From positions 3,720,001 to 3,784,000 of the forward strand of contig NC_133116.1 of the NCBI RefSeq assembly GCF_022965805.1: a stretch of DNA of 64,000 bases, given 5' to 3'. Positions 60,091-64,000 of this stretch are shown piece after piece (the stretch's first letter is position 1; the number at the start of each line of letters is the position of its first letter). The stretch comes from Primulina eburnea (lineage: Eukaryota > Streptophyta > Magnoliopsida > Lamiales > Gesneriaceae). The notes beneath the pieces are model-generated. The model searched no databases and was not told where the DNA came from. It was given only the letters and a program-made list of their open reading frames with translations. The translations under genes were made by a program, and so were the position numbers.

Positions 60091-61565
60091 GGGGGCAAGC
60101 CCTAGCCGCTGGTCATCTTCTTCACACTCTACTCTATCGCTCTTCAGGTACAAACCCTTCTTCTTCTTCTTCTTCTTCTTCTCCTTTCTTTCTATCATTC
60201 TGATTTTTTCTGTTCAAATACGAAACAAGCATTGGAAATTTTAGTTCGTCAATCCTACATGCAAAAGTGGTGCTCAGATTTCTGCACTTCATTCTTATCC
60301 AGCAGACCATCACCGTATTTATATTTATGGGGCAACTAGTTTAACTTCTCATTTTGAGAATTTGGTATTTTGTTCTTGCTTTTATTCTTTTTTTGTGGGT
60401 TCTAAATATGTAGGCTTATGGTTCTGGCTGGGGGAGAACTGGGATAGTCATACTTTGTTAATTGATTTTTCTCGTGGCATGATTCTTTTAAAGGATGCAT
60501 CTTGGTGGTCTTACAGTGTCTGCTCCTTTATAAAAGCAAGTATAATATGGATATAAGGCTAGGTAATTTTTGGCCAGATGTCCCAACTGTTTATTGGCCT
60601 TTCGGTCTGATCCATATTATTCCCACACTCTTCCAAGATCATGCTGTACCCGATGCACATCAGAACGATGGAACCTAGAGTTCTCCTGCATTCTTTGATA
60701 TCTGCTCGGTCTGAACAAAGTTGATGAAATTTACGGAAAATATGTATTGAGGATATTGATAGCTTTAAAGATATGTGAAAGCCATCTCAAGTTAACTCTG
60801 TTCGTGTCCTGCTGGATTTCTATGGTGAAATTGCTGTACCTGAGAATAATTTTTGATTAAGCACCACACCCCAAATTATAGCTGTCGGAAGTGAATTTCC
60901 TGCTTTAAACAGTGCAAGCACGATGCACAAGAAAATGATTATGATTATAAATCATTTTTTATTGCATTGTTTTGCAAAGGATGATGGCGTTGGTGTATAA
61001 TAATCTGCTCTCTCATTCTCAAGAGTATTAGTATTTAGAAGTTGTATTACAGGCTTATGCATCCTTTTTCTTGTGTAATTTTTCTTCCAGTGGAGTAAGC
61101 CCTTGTAGTTTTGAACTGGTAGAGAATATAATTATCACCTGTTGTAGTTTCCAAGTTCTGTTGGTTGCAAACTTGTAATTCAGTGGATCAAAACTTGTTC
61201 AAGCTTCCAAGTGCTGTAACCTTGGTTGTACACCACAGTATCCTTCTTTTCTTACCTAAATCTCATCAATCTGTTGGAAATAAGATATTTTGATTGATTT
61301 TTTTAATATATCCCTTCTTTTCTTAACTAAATCTCATCAATCTGTTGGAAATAAGATATTTTGATTGTATTTTTTTAACGTATGCCTGGAGGTTTATCTA
61401 AATATGAGTTATGGGACAACTGTGACCATGTTGTGAAATTTGTGTAGTTATTTAGTTTGACGTCTTGCGTTAGGGAGAGTACATAATTTTGGTGTATGCC
61501 AAATGGCAATTTAGCTCACCTGATTATGCTTCTTTTGGTTGAAGCAGTTATTTTACCAATCTGAG
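60091..61565 (+). promoter_or_regulatory. 5' untranslated exon and leader intron of the zinc-knuckle gene
   Basis: A leader-like pyrimidine-rich stretch ends in CGCTCTTCAG at 60147 and is followed by a donor GTACAAAC. A strong acceptor, GGTTGAAGCAG, occurs at 61547, just before the ATG at 61566. The intervening 1.4 kb is T-rich and stop-rich with no protein similarity, as expected for a leader intron. It contains a (CTT)n tract at about 60156-60181 and a tandem duplication at 61241-61380. The transcription start is not visible. Confidence 0.55.
61241..61380. repeat. tandem duplication, two units of about 70 bases
   Basis: The phrase CTAAATCTCATCAATCTG followed by TTGGAAATAAGATATTTTGA occurs twice with very few differences, about 70 bases apart, inside the presumed leader intron. 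The high identity suggests a recent event. Confidence 0.85.
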
Positions 61566-64000
61566 ATGACCAGTAGAGAAGACGTAGATGTGGACGACGA
61601 CTTTAGTGAAATATACAGAGCATATACTGGTCCTCCGGGATCTAATGCAAACAATGCACCAGACAATACAACAACAAACAAACGATCTCGTGTGGGTTCG
61701 GATGAAGAAGAGGGAGCCCGTGACCCAAATGCCGTCCCAACAGATTTTACTAGTCGAGAAGCAAAGGTTTGGGAGGCTAAATCTAAAGCTACTGAAAAGA
61801 ACTGGAAGAAAAGAAAAGAGGAAGAAATGATCTGTAAAATATGTGGTGAATCAGGCCACTTCACGCAGGTCTTTTTACCCCTTTGTTTTGTTTTTCTAAA
61901 TTTTATTTTTACATACCTATACTTGGTGCAAGGATGAATTGGAATTTGGAAGCTCTCCTTTTCTCCACACCCTTAAGGATACCATAGTCTATAGCATTTA
62001 ATATCACTGTACATGATTTTTAGGTGGTATTTTTTTCAACTTGAGAAGGTTAGCAGTGGTGCCTGATTTTGTTTTTCAGTTATTAAAGAGTCAAGGTTGT
62101 GCAACGACATCTGATGTTTAATATATATATTTTTTAATTTAAACATGATGGTGTAGGGATGTGGGCATTTTCTTAACCTAAATTTACTCTCTTCGTTCAT
62201 CCTAATTTGACTTTCTATATGGATGTTCTCCAACCATAATTTATTTTACTTATCAAGTGAATTATTTCGCCAATTTTGCATAGTAGTCCATGGCAATGCA
62301 TGCTTTTGTGGAAAGATTGCCTTGTTTTGTGATTTTATGATGCTTGGTAAATTATGCTGTTTTTAGGGCTGCCCATCTACGCTTGGAGCTCATCGCAACT
62401 CTCAAGATTTCTTTGAAAGGGTTCCTGCAAGAGATCCTCATGTCAAAGCATTATTCTCTGAAAAGGCGGTGAATAAAATTGAGAAGGATATTGGTTGTAA
62501 AATCAAAATAGAAGAAAAATTTATCATTGTTAGCGGCAAGGATAGGCTAATCTTGAAAAAAGGTGTCGACGCAGTTCATAAAATTAAAGAAGAGGGAAAA
62601 TCTAAGGGTATTCATAAATTCCCAGAGGAGGCTGAGCACAAAGTTTCCTCTGGTTCCCCTATTTCCTGGTCCAGGTCACCTGAACGTAGAAGTCCTGCTA
62701 CGTCTCGATTAGGAAGAACTGATTCCCAAAAGTCTCATCACAGCCCTCATAATTCAGCACATAACCCAAACAAGTATGGAAGGCCGGAAAAATTTGTGGA
62801 AGACCGTGTTCGTGAAGATTTGCTGAAATTGTCGAGTGGCTCTCCCCAAGGTAAAAATACAAATTAATCTGCCAGATGCACTATATCAGGCCATAGTTCT
62901 TTAGATCTGAGTTCCCATCTGAGAGAGGCTCAACTAATAGTATTCTAACTTATAGTTAACTGTTAGCAAAGGATTTATATGTTGTCCCATTTGTTGTACT
63001 TCTTCCATTAATACTTCCAGTTGCTCATCCGTTTTTGCAGCAAGAGGTAAGTTTTACGCTGAAGCCTTCTGTTCGATTCTGAAATAACATTCGTGGTGGT
63101 TCTGAAATGAAAGGATGGACTCTCCAAATGAAATTTTTTTATTGAAAGCAATCAAGTCTCATTTTGCTTCAGATGGATTCACTAAGAGAATTTAAGATAG
63201 TGTGTCATGATAAAGCTGCCAACATTGTTAGAGAACTTGAATGAAGTGCTTAATACAGTCTTCCTTTGGTGAAGCTTCTGGTAATGATGGAGGTAGAGTT
63301 CGAGCTAGCCGTTCAAAGTCTCCTGCACGCCTTTCTTTCATTGGAAACACCTATAATTCATTTGATGGTCATAATCAACACAGAGGTGGCTACAAGACCG
63401 ATGGATGGAATCTTGACAAAGGTGAAGCTAACTTGAAATTGAGTCATAAAGTTGACCACTCTTCTTTTCCTCGAACATTGGAAGAAATAGAATTGAAATA
63501 CAAAAGGGAGGCAATGGATCTCGCTAGACTCCGCGACAAAGAAGAAGATGAGGAAAATTACAGGCATCGTGAGGTTTGTTATGCATTTATGCATGTGTGT
63601 TGCAATCATCCAATTTGTTGTTTACTTGAACATGTTGAATAAAACATCAATTTCAACTTATAAGAATCAGTTGGAGTTTCATAGTGTTTTATATGGAAAA
63701 TATCTGGATGCCATCAAGTTCTATGTGCTATTCCGTTCGGGCTGCAAAAATATTTCTGCTATTGAACCGTTATTTGGTTTTCTTTCAATTTAAGGCTGTT
63801 AGGGAAATCAGGGAGAGTTACATAACAAATGTGGCTGTGCTCAAGGATACACATGCAAAATTGTGGGAAGAGTTTATTCAACTTGAAGGTCAAAGGAGAC
63901 AGCAACAAGCACACCACCGCGTTCCAGTTTCTGGGTTTGGTGGTTACCCAAGCTTTCAAGATTTTGATAATTCAACTGGTAATCTTCATCATGCTGGACC
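61566..64000 (+). CDS. CCHC zinc-knuckle, KH-like nuclear protein (5' part, runs off the window)
   Basis: Clear exons are 61566-61868 (101 codons), 62367-62850, 63259-63573 and 63795 to the window end. Small exons at 63021-63046 and 63173-63199 would keep frame but are uncertain. Residues near 95-103 form a zinc knuckle split by an intron: CKICGESGHFTQ|GC, i.e. C-x2-C-x4-H-x4-C. Next comes a KH-like segment (NKIEKDIGCKIKIEEKFIIVSG) and an RS-type stretch (SWSRSPERRSPATSR, SRSKSPARLSF). The later part is a charged coiled-coil region (LKYKREAMDLARLRDKEEDEEN, AVREIRESYITNVAVLKD) ending in QRRQQQAHH. The make-up suggests a nuclear RNA-binding or splicing-related protein. The start is the first ATG after the leader acceptor. 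The C-terminus is outside the window, and I cannot name an Arabidopsis orthologue with confidence. Confidence 0.75.

Noticed and set aside
13109..64000. A biosynthetic gene cluster around the CYP76 gene
   Set aside because: No terpene synthase, second P450 or other pathway gene lies near it; neighbours are a PR-5 protein and a co-chaperone.

Overview
This window is plant nuclear DNA, and everything in it fits a eudicot. Genes have spliced GT-AG exons, AT-rich introns and intergenic DNA, and the protein families are plant-specific: MYC2-type bHLH, HsfA1, SBT2 subtilase, SYP2 syntaxin, BPA1-like, PGSIP/GUX, CYP76, thaumatin-like. A Lamiales or related asterid source is my inference from protein flavour and the repeat family. 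No species can be named from sequence alone.

Layout, left to right: a small Cys-rich protein of unknown function (+, 1971-2564); a decayed relic of a plant kinase/USP-like gene broken by a MITE (about 4480-5102); an ArfGAP of the AGD8/9/10 class (-, 5590-9544); an intronless MYC2-like jasmonate bHLH factor (+, 13579-15486); an SBT2-class subtilase in nine exons (+, 16394-20036); an HsfA1-class heat-shock factor (+, 22117-25136); a 108-residue protein of unknown function (-, 25853-28020); an SYP22-like vacuolar Qa-SNARE (-, 29017-32088); a BPA1-like RRM protein (+, 33665-36816); a thaumatin-like protein (-, 38131-38862); a CYP76-family P450 with a one-base frameshift (-, 40386-42195); a Hip/FAM10 Hsp70 co-chaperone (-, 43535-46700); a wrecked ammonium-transporter pseudogene (+, about 48951-51940) split by a CACTA element; a PGSIP7/8-like GT8 glycosyltransferase (+, 54979-58980); and the 5' part of a CCHC zinc-knuckle/KH-like nuclear protein running off the right end (+, from 61566).

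The genes do not form an operon or an obvious metabolic cluster; they are independent transcription units. There is a loose theme of stress and defence (MYC2, HsfA1, the Hsp70 partner Hip, PR-5, BPA1-like, CYP76), but proximity alone is weak evidence of co-function.

Intergenic and intronic DNA carries several non-autonomous DNA transposons that can be delimited by eye: a 182-bp MITE family with 9-bp target duplications (seven delimited copies plus degenerate ones), a 1335-bp CACTA element with an internal array of GCGACGG/CCGTCGC motifs, two short Helitron-type elements, an hAT-like element and a fold-back element. I found no rRNA, no CRISPR array and no convincing tRNA.
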